Assembly: GCF_003043945.1 (NCBI RefSeq)
Contig: NZ_PYXG01000001.1
Coordinates: 62,001 to 126,000, forward strand
Direction: 5' to 3'
Length of the DNA stretch: 64,000 bases
DNA from: Prevotella sp. oral taxon 376
Lineage (GTDB): Bacteria; Bacteroidota; Bacteroidia; Bacteroidales; Bacteroidaceae
Position 1 is the stretch's first letter, and the number at the start of each line of letters is the position of its first letter. Below are positions 26,379 to 33,988 of the stretch, one piece after another. A program made the position numbers and the translations under genes. The notes beneath the pieces were generated by a model. That model did no database searches. It saw nothing but the letters and a program-made list of their open reading frames with translations, and was not told where the DNA came from.

Positions 26379-27546
26379 ACGCCCCGATAACGATTGAGGA
26401 GTCGTTACCTCCAAATCCAAAACTATTGCAAAGCACATTCCGAAGCGGTTGGTCGAGGGAACCGCCCATATAGGGAGTCAGGCATTCGGCATCCGCGGTC
26501 GCGAATCCTTGGTTCCGCGGAATGAACTGGTGCCCCAAGGCCAACAGACAGAAAACGGCCTCTATGCTTCCCGATGCGCTCGTGGTATGTCCCGTCAAGC
26601 CTTTCGTTGACGAAACCGGAGGCAGCTCCTGCCCGAAAATCCGCCTCAATGCTGCAGTCTCGCTGGCATCGTTATTAGGAGTTCCCGTACCATGCGCATT
26701 CACATACTGAATTTCCGAGGGGGCAAGGTCTGCCTCCTCTAATGCTTCCTCCATAGCCCGAAAGGCACCCTCGCCCTCGGGTGAGGAGGCCGTCTGATGG
26801 AAGGCATCGCAGGCGTTTCCCGTTCCCTTAAGCTCCCCTATCGGGCGCACGCCCCGCTTCTGGGCAGACGCCTCGCTCTCAAGAACGAGATAGGCCGCTC
26901 CTTCACCCAGGTTCAATCCCGCCCGGGTGGCATCGAAAGGACGGCAGGGGGCCTCGTCGAGAATCATGAGCGACTTGAAACCGTTGAGATGGAAACGGGA
27001 AAGGGCTTCCGTACCACCGACAACCACGATGTCGCGAAACCCTGCCTCTATGAGCCGCGCACCATAGATGGCGGCATTCAGAGCCGAGCTGCAAGCCGTG
27101 GATAGGGTAGAAGTGAAATCGAAACATCCGAAATAGTCGGCTATGAGGTTGGTGTTGCTTCCGCAGTCGTGCCCTCCGAGAATGTCTCTTGACAACCTGT
27201 CGGGATAAGCCTCCTCGGTTATGTCCATACCAGCAACGGTAGTTCCTGAAATCAGAGCCAGATCCCGCCGGTTGAGCTGAGCCGCGGCCAAAGCCTCTCT
27301 CAGGGCAAGAATGCCCAGCAGGGCCGTTCGTGAATATGCTCTTTTGCCGGATATGCCGAGCATACGGCCCATTTCCCCGTTGCCCATCTTCACCTCGCCC
27401 ACAGGAAATTCCTTGTGGCCCGTCTTCAGATATTGCACGGAGGAGATGCCCGAATGCCCTTCCAAAAGGGCATCGAGACACTCCTGGCTATTGTTTCCGA
27501 TGGCCGAGACAACGCCTGTTCCCGTGATAAGAATCCGCTTCTTCAA
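26368..27546 (-). CDS. Beta-ketoacyl-ACP synthase II-type (active, with CLF partner)
   Basis: A 392-residue FabF-type ketosynthase. The catalytic triad is intact: Cys in STACSSALNA (~155), His in VNAHGTGTPNND, His in GLTGHTTSASGS; the C-terminal CNSFGFGGNDSS follows. It condenses malonyl-ACP with the growing chain. Its immediate downstream neighbour is the CLF-like protein, so it probably functions as the KS half of a KS:CLF dimer that sets polyene length. It begins three bases after the ACP gene on the message. Confidence 0.93.
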   Translation of the reverse strand: MKKRILITGTGVVSAIGNNSQECLDALLEGHSGISSVQYLKTGHKEFPVGEVKMGNGEMGRMLGISGKRAYSRTALLGILALREALAAAQLNRRDLALISGTTVAGMDITEEAYPDRLSRDILGGHDCGSNTNLIADYFGCFDFTSTLSTACSSALNAAIYGARLIEAGFRDIVVVGGTEALSRFHLNGFKSLMILDEAPCRPFDATRAGLNLGEGAAYLVLESEASAQKRGVRPIGELKGTGNACDAFHQTASSPEGEGAFRAMEEALEEADLAPSEIQYVNAHGTGTPNNDASETAALRRIFGQELPPVSSTKGLTGHTTSASGSIEAVFCLLALGHQFIPRNQGFATADAECLTPYMGGSLDQPLRNVLCNSFGFGGNDSSIVIGAYGE

Positions 27547-27549
27547 TGT

Positions 27550-27807
27550 TTATTTCTTACGGTTTGCCTTTACATAGTCGGCCATCACATGGATGCTCTT
27601 GAAAATCTCCTTGCCAGCCTTGGGATCCTTGATTCTTATACCGTAGTCTTTCTCCAGCAAGACGATGAGCTCAAGGGCGTCGATGGAGTCGAGCCCGATG
27701 CCCTCTTCGCCGAAGAGAGGCGCGTCGTCGTCAACATCCTCCGGCCTGATCTCCTCAAGGTTCAATGCCTTGAGAATCTTCGTTTTAAGTTCTTCTTGTA
27801 ATTCCAT
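27550..27807 (-). CDS. Acyl carrier protein (polyene operon, ACP 2)
   Basis: An 85-residue four-helix ACP with the phosphopantetheine site EGIGLDSIDALEL (Ser in GLDSID). The start is the ATG at 27807; a longer frame from a TTG at 27840 would add eleven unlike residues. It is separated from the upstream KS-like gene by the palindrome array B, the only gap above 50 bases in the operon. It probably carries the growing or finished polyene chain for the ketosynthase encoded next. Confidence 0.9.
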   Translation of the reverse strand: MELQEELKTKILKALNLEEIRPEDVDDDAPLFGEEGIGLDSIDALELIVLLEKDYGIRIKDPKAGKEIFKSIHVMADYVKANRKK

Positions 27808-27887
27808 ATTCTTGTCTTTACTTTGATCTATATTTAGCAACTTTCTGAAAAGCCGCCTTTCAATTTCCTTTCAACGGCTTCTTGTCT

Positions 27888-27952
27888 GACAAAATCGGCG
27901 AGATTGAAGGACGAAATCGGCGAAATTGAAGGACAAAATCGGCGATTTTGTC
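27888..27952. repeat. 22-bp-phased palindrome array B (class I, 3 units) inside the polyene operon
   Basis: Units at 27888-27908, 27910-27930 and 27932-27952; centres 27898, 27920 and 27942. The last unit is a perfect 21-bp palindrome (arms GACAAAATCG and CGATTTTGTC around G). Unit 1 is identical to unit 1 of array C. A weaker ACGG-centred flank (27871-27885) continues the phase at 27876. The array lies 17 bases after the stop of the upstream gene. Confidence 0.9.
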
Positions 27953-27969
27953 AAGCCGCCGACAGCCTC

Positions 27970-28551
27970 TTACTTTTCCGCCAAATACATCTCCGCCTCG
28001 AAGGCGTGCTCTCCCGGATAGTCCACCCATCCCCAAAGGGCACTCTGCGTGGACTGATCCGCGAACGATTCACCGACCATCCGCTCCATCAGCACAAGGT
28101 CTTTCTCAGGCAGCACATAGAAACTCGACTCGCCGCAATAGCCGTTACGGAGGCAGATTTCGCCCGTTACGATATTTGCCAGCGTGTAGACGAAGAGGGC
28201 CGGACTTGGATAGTAACCGCCCGCGGCATCTATCGTCTCTTGATATTGTCGGTCGGTCTTCAGCGAGCCTCCACTGTTGAACAGGATGACAGCCCTGTCT
28301 TCCCGGAGCTCCCCTTCCCGCACATGGCCGCTTCCGTCGAAACTTCTGTCGCCTTCAGCCTGCAACAGCAGGTCGGAAGCTACGAAGCCCAGCTGACAAA
28401 GGGCGTCCATCTTATGGAACTTGGGGTATCCCTTGATCCGCGTCTGATAGGCATTCTTCAAGAGGGAAAGGCCTTCGCCCTCCACCTTGACCAGCTTCCC
28501 GTCGAGCATGAGCTCCCGAGGAGTGATGCGGATATGGTGGAGCAACCTCAT
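27970..28551 (-). CDS. Thiolase-fold/ketosynthase-like protein without catalytic Cys
   Basis: A 193-residue protein. NSGGSLKTDRQYQETI and YPSPALFVYTLANIVTGEI recall the middle of ketosynthases and related thiolase-fold proteins, but there is no ACSS-type cysteine, NAHGT or GHT motif, and the length is half of a ketosynthase. Similar short proteins accompany ketosynthases in Bacteroidales polyene clusters. A structural or scaffold role, or selection of a chain, is possible. The start overlaps the ketosynthase gene upstream by four bases; no frameshift was seen, so it does not look like a broken gene. Confidence 0.6.
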   Translation of the reverse strand: MRLLHHIRITPRELMLDGKLVKVEGEGLSLLKNAYQTRIKGYPKFHKMDALCQLGFVASDLLLQAEGDRSFDGSGHVREGELREDRAVILFNSGGSLKTDRQYQETIDAAGGYYPSPALFVYTLANIVTGEICLRNGYCGESSFYVLPEKDLVLMERMVGESFADQSTQSALWGWVDYPGEHAFEAEMYLAEK

Positions 28552-29693
28552 AGCATTCCTCCTTTCCTGAAAAGCATGGCCGCATTACTGCCCCCGAAGC
28601 CGGATATGAGCTTGACGAACGCCTGCTTGTCCGTGGGACGGTTGTCCCTGGAGATATTCACCCCGCACGACACGCCCATCTCCTCAAACCCCTTCGTGCC
28701 CAACACGGTGCGGTCGTCTATGGCACGCATCGTGAGAATCGTCTCGAGGATTCCTGCCGCGCCCATCGTGTGGCCGTAGTATCCTTTCAGTGAGTTGACG
28801 GGGACCTCGGAAAGCCGCGCCCGCTTCAAGGCCATCGCTTCCATCTCGTCGTTATACAAAGTGGAAGTCCCGTGGGCATTCACGAGGGCTAACTCTTCTT
28901 TTTCGCAGTATTCCATGACCTGTCTCAAAGCTCTGAAACATCCTTCCGCTGTCTTCGAGGGATTGGAGATATGGAAGGCGTCGTTGCGCACGGCACCGGC
29001 CTCCGCCAGCCAGGACTCTCCTTCCGGGGCCTCCGGGAGCCTGCCGTATATAAGCGTTGCGCCGGCCTCTCCGAGATTGAGCCCGCACCGATCGATGTCG
29101 AACGGACGGCAGGGCTCCTGAGAAACTGCCTTGAGCGACTGGAAGCCCGATATGATGAAGCGCGACTGGACATCAGTTCCCGACACGACAACCGTGTCGT
29201 AACGGCCACTCTCGATAGCCCGCAGGGCGGCAATCTGTGCGCTAACGCCCGAGATGCAGGCGTTGCTAGCCACCACGGGCGCATTCTCGTTATGGAAATA
29301 TCGGCTCACCTGCCGGGCCGCATTGCCTAATTCCAGAGCCTTCCGCAAATCCCTCTCCCGGAGAGACGGGGCTCTTGAGTCGAGCAACTCTACATTCCCC
29401 TTTGTAGTGGACACGACAAACAATACCCTTGGAGAAGATGCGTCGATATCCGTCTGGGAAAGGGCTTGGGCAATGGAGTGGATCAGCAACCGCTCGAATC
29501 GGGTATATTCGCCTTCCAGCGAGAGATCCTCCCACTGGGAATCCGTGAACAACGAGGCACAGAAAGGCTCGGGAAGACCCCAAAGCCCTTCGTATCTGGC
29601 GAGGCGGGAATCACCCTTCTTCACGGCCAGATAGTTTTCCTCCGTCGTCATTCCCAAAGGAGAGATGATGTTATCGGCTATCTTTCCTATCAT
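28548..29693 (-). CDS. Beta-ketoacyl-ACP synthase (second active copy)
   Basis: A 381-residue ketosynthase with all catalytic elements: Cys in SNACISGVSA, His in NAHGTSTLYND, His in GYYGHTMGAAG, and C-terminal SGFGGSNAAM. It is shorter and more divergent at the N-terminus (MIGKIADNIISPLGMTTEEN) than the other two. It has four-base overlaps with both the KS-like gene and the thioesterase gene. In aryl-polyene systems the additional ketosynthase may act on the starter or early extension. Confidence 0.92.
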   Translation of the reverse strand: MIGKIADNIISPLGMTTEENYLAVKKGDSRLARYEGLWGLPEPFCASLFTDSQWEDLSLEGEYTRFERLLIHSIAQALSQTDIDASSPRVLFVVSTTKGNVELLDSRAPSLRERDLRKALELGNAARQVSRYFHNENAPVVASNACISGVSAQIAALRAIESGRYDTVVVSGTDVQSRFIISGFQSLKAVSQEPCRPFDIDRCGLNLGEAGATLIYGRLPEAPEGESWLAEAGAVRNDAFHISNPSKTAEGCFRALRQVMEYCEKEELALVNAHGTSTLYNDEMEAMALKRARLSEVPVNSLKGYYGHTMGAAGILETILTMRAIDDRTVLGTKGFEEMGVSCGVNISRDNRPTDKQAFVKLISGFGGSNAAMLFRKGGML

Positions 29694-30112
29694 TCAACAA
29701 CCTTCCATTTCTTCTTCCAAGCCTCATAGAAAGGCGGGTTTTCCCACAGCAACCGGTAGTCGCGGTCGAGAAAGACCTGCACGCTGCGGCCTGTAGCTAT
29801 CAGCGACTTATCCTCCGTATCATAAATCTCATAGTTGAAGATAATCTTCGCGGCCTCCGTAGGCTCATAGGAGATGTCTATCCGCGGACGCATCCGGTAG
29901 CGCAGGGGCTTCTTATACTGAAAGTTCAGCTCCACGAGAGGGGCATAGCATCCGGCATTGAAGATCGTCATGTAGTCCAACCCGTAGTTCGCGCCAAAGG
30001 CCTCACGGGCATCTTCGAAGTAAAGAGGATAGGATCCATGCCACACAAAATCCATGGAATCGACTTCGCTGAACCTTATTTCAAACTCCTTGCTTGCCTT
30101 CAACTCGCTCAT
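29690..30112 (-). CDS. 4HBT-family acyl thioesterase
   Basis: A 140-residue hot-dog thioesterase of the 4-hydroxybenzoyl-CoA thioesterase / YbgC type: FSEVDSMDFVWHGSYPLYFEDAREAF holds the catalytic Asp/His-region of the family. It could release the finished chain or clear stalled acyl-ACPs (ApeK role in E. coli). The overlap with neighbours is four bases on each side. Confidence 0.88.
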   Translation of the reverse strand: MSELKASKEFEIRFSEVDSMDFVWHGSYPLYFEDAREAFGANYGLDYMTIFNAGCYAPLVELNFQYKKPLRYRMRPRIDISYEPTEAAKIIFNYEIYDTEDKSLIATGRSVQVFLDRDYRLLWENPPFYEAWKKKWKVVE

Positions 30113-30546
30113 TGCATCACCTCCTCCGCCAGGGCTATCTTCATTTCCGCCGTCGTAATCATCTTGTCGCCCACTTTCACGATGGCATTTACCAGCGTAA
30201 GATCCATAATCTGCTCGACGATTTCTATGGATGTCTCGAGCACATCGCCTACTTTTGGCGTGCTAAAGACCTTCATTCCGCGAATGGCACCTATGAAGCC
30301 GATCTGAATGGCACGCTTCAGAATATACTTGTTGACATACCCCAGCCGTGCCGCACATGTCTGCGCCACATTCTCGGCAAGGGCACAAGCGTCCAGGCGG
30401 CCCTCCTCGATGAAGAGATTATCTTGCCTGACGGCAAACCGAGTGCAGGTCTTCTTTTCATCGAAGTGCGTCAGCTTGTCCACCATCACAAAGGGTTCTT
30501 GTTGCGGGAGCAGCTCATGGATGTCTATATCGTTCAAGTCTGTCAT
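30109..30546 (-). CDS. Hot-dog dehydratase-like protein (ApeP type)
   Basis: A 145-residue FabZ-like hot-dog protein: LLPQQEPFVMVDKL at the N-terminus, then EGRLDACALAENVAQTCAARLGY in the position of the long active-site helix. The FabZ active-site His-loop (HFPxxPxxPG) is absent here, but the Glu in ALAENVAQ is where FabZ-like dehydratases carry their catalytic Glu. In E. coli aryl-polyene biosynthesis two such proteins (ApeI and ApeP) are used. This is the ApeP-like one. Confidence 0.8.
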   Translation of the reverse strand: MTDLNDIDIHELLPQQEPFVMVDKLTHFDEKKTCTRFAVRQDNLFIEEGRLDACALAENVAQTCAARLGYVNKYILKRAIQIGFIGAIRGMKVFSTPKVGDVLETSIEIVEQIMDLTLVNAIVKVGDKMITTAEMKIALAEEVMQ

Positions 30547-30552
30547 ACCGTT

Positions 30553-31437
30553 TTAATTCTCGTCCCAGAATTCATAGTAGTTGAACCACTGGGTCGGATA
30601 ATTCTCTATCGTTCTTTCCAGATTCGTCGCATACTGGCGCGCGAGGCTCTCGGAGCGTTCCTTGAGGGTCGGTCCGTCGGCCTTCAGCTGCCGGATATAG
30701 ATGTGATACTTTCTGGCACTCTCTTTCATCACATGAATTGTAATGACGGGAACTTCCCGCTGGGCAGCAATGGAAAAGGGTCCCAAAGGCAACCTTGCCT
30801 CCTTTCCGAAGAGCCGGCACTCCACATAGCGGGGACTTCCGAAGATTCTGTCGGCGGGAATGCTGACTGATTCCCCGTCGGCCAGCGCATTGCTCATGGC
30901 AAAAAGATGGCTCATGTCTTCCTGAATAGGAATCATCCGGATATTGTTCTGCGTGAGAATGCGCTTCCGGTTTTGCATAACTGTCTGCGCTTCACCGCCA
31001 TAGACGAGCGCATTAAAACGCTTCGTCTTCGCCACGAGCATATATCCCGCCGCCTCATAATTACCGATGTGGGCACTCAGGATGACAAATCCTTCCTTTC
31101 CTGCCGCCAGACGCTGATAGAGGTCGTCGTTCTCAATCTCGAAATCAAACTTTCCTCCTCCATAGATATAAAACCTATCAATAATCACCTGAGCAAATCT
31201 GCAATGGTTGATGTAGGTATTCCTGAATGCCCTCAACGGTTTCTGCCCCAGCCTCCTGCGGAAGAAGTGGTACATCGAGATATACCCTTTGTGGGCAAAG
31301 AGCATACAGAATGGAATGACGAAAACGGCAGCTCCCGCATAGACCACTCGCAACGGGAGGATGCGCAGGCTATGGATGAGCCAGCGGTGCATCCATGTCA
31401 TCCCGGCCGTGTTGCCCTTCCATTCTCTTTCCGGCAT
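30553..31437 (-). CDS. LpxL/HtrB-like lipid acyltransferase
   Basis: A 294-residue membrane-associated acyltransferase of the lipid A late-acyltransferase family: an N-terminal helix (LRILPLRVVYAGAAVFVIPF), the HX4E motif in ILSAHIGNYEAAG, later PADRIFGSPR and LPLGPFSIAAQ. Family members transfer acyl chains from ACP. In polyene operons they are thought to acylate the polyene or its carrier lipid. The gene starts one base after the second ACP gene in message order. Confidence 0.88.
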   Translation of the reverse strand: MPEREWKGNTAGMTWMHRWLIHSLRILPLRVVYAGAAVFVIPFCMLFAHKGYISMYHFFRRRLGQKPLRAFRNTYINHCRFAQVIIDRFYIYGGGKFDFEIENDDLYQRLAAGKEGFVILSAHIGNYEAAGYMLVAKTKRFNALVYGGEAQTVMQNRKRILTQNNIRMIPIQEDMSHLFAMSNALADGESVSIPADRIFGSPRYVECRLFGKEARLPLGPFSIAAQREVPVITIHVMKESARKYHIYIRQLKADGPTLKERSESLARQYATNLERTIENYPTQWFNYYEFWDEN

Positions 31438-31438
31438 A

Positions 31439-31687
31439 TTATTGATTTCCCACTTTACTTTCTATATAGTCGCAGAACTGGCCGAGCGTCTTCACTCCTG
31501 CCATCTCCTCGGGCTTGATCTTGAAGCCGAACTTCTTCTCTACGATCACCACGATGTCTACGAAGTCGAGTGAATCGATGCCCAGATCGTCCTTCAGCTG
31601 AGCTTCGGGAGCAATCTTTTCTTCATCGATCTCAAGGTCGTCGATGAGGAATTCGCGTACTTTTTCTTCTATTTCCTGTCTTGTCAT
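31439..31687 (-). CDS. Acyl carrier protein (polyene operon, ACP 1)
   Basis: An 82-residue ACP with Ser in DDLGIDSLDFVDIV as the phosphopantetheine attachment site, an acidic helix 2 and a C-terminal helix (GQFCDYIESKVG). It differs from the other ACP, so the two probably serve different steps, for example starter loading and elongation. It is followed after one base by the acyltransferase gene. Confidence 0.92.
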   Translation of the reverse strand: MTRQEIEEKVREFLIDDLEIDEEKIAPEAQLKDDLGIDSLDFVDIVVIVEKKFGFKIKPEEMAGVKTLGQFCDYIESKVGNQ

Positions 31688-31713
31688 AATTCTTTTTACT
31701 GATTGATTTCGCT

Positions 31714-32808
31714 TTATCTTAGTTTCTTTATCTCCAGAATGGAATGCCCCTGGCCAAGGTCGTCATGGATTTTCACTACCTGCAACCCGGCCTTTTCTAC
31801 AATCCGCATCAAGTCCTCACTATGATACATCTTGCTGTTGCCATTGGCTATAGCTGTGAAATAGAGGCTTGTCTGCGTCAGGCAGAAAGCCGCCGGCTCA
31901 AAACGCTGGCGATCCCAAAGGGTTTCCATGATATAAAGAGTCGTCTTCCCGTTCATGACCTCGGCAGTCCGCACGAGGATGCTCTCTATCTCTTCCTCCG
32001 CAAAACAATCCAGGAACTGGCTCATCCAGATGGCATCATAATGCTTGTCGGCAGGAAACCGGTTGTCGCGGTCGAGCATATTGATGGCAAAGCCGTCAAT
32101 ACGGTCAGCACCCGGCTTGCCCTCCGTGGCCTCTCGCATCAACTCCAACTGCTGCGGAAGATCCATGATGGTAACCCTCACATCAGCGTCGTGCTCCACA
32201 CACCACAGTGCCCAGCGCCCCGTATTGCCGCCCACATCGAGCAGGGTCTTCGGCTTTTGGGCAAACACGATACGCAACGCCTCCTCAAAAGAGCTGTCGC
32301 TGTAGAAATGGTCGAAAGCAAACCAACTGCTTCGGGCGTCCTCCGGCAATCGGGAAAGCCCTTCGTAGACCGTAGCCCAATTGCCAAAGTGCTCCAGTCC
32401 GATGGGTTTCCCCGCTTTCAAGGCTTCTTCGAGACGGAACATTCCCTCATAGTTGACATCATGATTGAAGTTGAGATTCACACGGGTAGCAGGGTCGTTG
32501 AGCAGGAACCAGCCCGTCTTGGAGAGGGAAAAACGATTCGTAGCGGGGTCGACAAGCACCGTGCCTATCGTAAGGGATGCCTCCAAGAGACACTTTGACG
32601 CATAGACCGAACAGCCCACACGCTCTGCGATCTCCTCGATTGTCAGTTGATCGTCGCGGAGCCTATCGAGAATGCCCCACTTGAGCATGACTCTCGAGAC
32701 CTCGAAAACGATCGGGCCGAAGGCTATGAACTCTGCCGCCCGTTGTGCATCACGGGCAGACAGCGTCTCCTTGGTATATTTCTCTTGCAGAGATTCGGAT
32801 AGGTTCAT
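31714..32808 (-). CDS. SAM-dependent O-methyltransferase-like protein
   Basis: A 364-residue class I methyltransferase of the two-domain type used on aromatic or polyketide substrates: an N-terminal winged-helix dimerisation region (~30-110, LTIEEIAERVGCSVYASKCL), then the SAM fold with LLDVGGNTGRWALWCV (motif I), VTIMDLPQQLEL and YDAIWMSQFLDCF. E. coli aryl-polyene cluster ApeA is also a methyltransferase; here it could methylate an aryl head or the chain. It starts after two genes for exported proteins and ends 26 bases before the ACP. Confidence 0.85.
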   Translation of the reverse strand: MNLSESLQEKYTKETLSARDAQRAAEFIAFGPIVFEVSRVMLKWGILDRLRDDQLTIEEIAERVGCSVYASKCLLEASLTIGTVLVDPATNRFSLSKTGWFLLNDPATRVNLNFNHDVNYEGMFRLEEALKAGKPIGLEHFGNWATVYEGLSRLPEDARSSWFAFDHFYSDSSFEEALRIVFAQKPKTLLDVGGNTGRWALWCVEHDADVRVTIMDLPQQLELMREATEGKPGADRIDGFAINMLDRDNRFPADKHYDAIWMSQFLDCFAEEEIESILVRTAEVMNGKTTLYIMETLWDRQRFEPAAFCLTQTSLYFTAIANGNSKMYHSEDLMRIVEKAGLQVVKIHDDLGQGHSILEIKKLR

Positions 32809-32811
32809 CTC

Positions 32812-33345
32812 TTACCTTCCCGTCATCACCTTCAACAGCAGCTTTCCCAACTTCTTGCCGGAGGAGCGGAAACCATCGCCCCAAAGGTTGGACATGGAGC
32901 CGAATACACCGCCGTCACCGTCAACTTTGAAACTGGCAACCTCCTTGCCGGTAGCGGTTTCGCGAACGATACACTTCACAAGCTGATTTCCCTTCTTGTC
33001 AATAGCCAGAGGGGCTATCACCAATGTATATTTCAATTCGGGCTCCTGGGTGAGGTAAATGCGCTTCTTGTTCAGTTTGCTGTTAGCCTCCGGGAGCATA
33101 TCCTCACGCAAACGGGGCTGCAATTCTTCGGCAAGCTCTTTCTCCGCGTCATAGTCCGGCTGCTCCGAGTTGCGGTATTTCACCCATGCGGCCCTATCCA
33201 TATCACAGATTTTCAGCCGGCTCCAGTCTTCAACAACATTCAGTCTCGACTGTCCTTTCAATACATCCAGACTGCCTTTTACTTCCTGTGCGCCCATCGT
33301 AAGAGTTACGAACAAGGCCGCCATTATCATCATATACTTCTTCAT
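32812..33345 (-). CDS. Secreted protein of unknown function (polyene operon)
   Basis: A 177-residue exported protein (signal MKKYMMIMAALFVTLTMGAQ). It has a helical charged central part (ELAEELQPRLREDMLPEANSK) and a beta-rich region YTLVIAPLAIDKKGNQLVKC, ending in a basic, glycine-rich tail (SSGKKLGKLLLKVMTGR). I recognise no family. It is three bases upstream of the methyltransferase gene and eight bases downstream of another exported protein, all in one message. A role in product handling in the envelope is possible. Confidence 0.65.
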   Translation of the reverse strand: MKKYMMIMAALFVTLTMGAQEVKGSLDVLKGQSRLNVVEDWSRLKICDMDRAAWVKYRNSEQPDYDAEKELAEELQPRLREDMLPEANSKLNKKRIYLTQEPELKYTLVIAPLAIDKKGNQLVKCIVRETATGKEVASFKVDGDGGVFGSMSNLWGDGFRSSGKKLGKLLLKVMTGR

Positions 33346-33353
33346 ATCTATCC

Positions 33354-33953
33354 CTATTTTTGCTTTTGAGCAAATTCCAAAATCAACTGTGCCATCTTCT
33401 TATAGGTAAGTCCACGACGACGGGTCTCTGAACTTGCCACCTCAAAGGCACGAGTAGCTACTCCACGCAGCTTGCTAATTTCAAAAACACAGACCGTTTT
33501 CCCTGTTTTCTGGTCGATGACATCCACTGTTCCACTCACTTCGCAGGCACCTGTCTTGCGGGAAAAGGTGGGAACGAACATGGCTACAGCCGTACTTCCA
33601 AGGTCTAATTTATCAACATGCACGATCACTTTATAGTCGGCCGTACCGCTTTTAACAAGTGTGATGCTCTTCTTGCTCTCGTCGTTCCAGCGCTCCATAA
33701 AATAGTTATCTTCTGTCTCCTGGCACTCCTGGGGCCAGTCCTTTACATTTTTCTCACCCCGGTCGGCCAGATATTTCTGTAAAGGTTTCCCCTCACAGAT
33801 CGTATTCGTGTAATCGAAGGTGAAGACCGCCGTTTTCCCTGGCTGATTCAATACCGTGGGATCACCACTCTTCAGGGTAACCTCCTTGTTCTTGGCACTT
33901 GCCGTCATGACCGACAACAGCATGACCGACATAAATAAAACAACTTTCTTCAT
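33354..33953 (-). CDS. Secreted protein of unknown function 2 (polyene operon)
   Basis: A 199-residue exported protein starting at the ATG at 33953 (MKKVVLFMSVMLLSVMTASA signal); a slightly longer frame from 33962 adds MKT. The mature part is a mixed fold with FDYTNTICEGKPLQKY, SITLVKSGTADYKVIVHVDK and VCEVSGTVD-like beta stretches, rather reminiscent of small lipid- or metal-binding periplasmic proteins but without a clear match. A last helix holds RRGLTYKKMAQLILEFAQKQ. It lies directly between the KS gene (26 bases) and the other exported protein. Confidence 0.6.
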   Translation of the reverse strand: MKKVVLFMSVMLLSVMTASAKNKEVTLKSGDPTVLNQPGKTAVFTFDYTNTICEGKPLQKYLADRGEKNVKDWPQECQETEDNYFMERWNDESKKSITLVKSGTADYKVIVHVDKLDLGSTAVAMFVPTFSRKTGACEVSGTVDVIDQKTGKTVCVFEISKLRGVATRAFEVASSETRRRGLTYKKMAQLILEFAQKQK

Positions 33954-33988
33954 AGTTTTCAATGCTTAATTTTATACTTGTAATGATG

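Noticed and set aside
27970..28551. Frameshifted ketosynthase
   Set aside because: The frame is intact, uses operon-type four-base overlap, and no lost catalytic motif was found in neighbouring frames.
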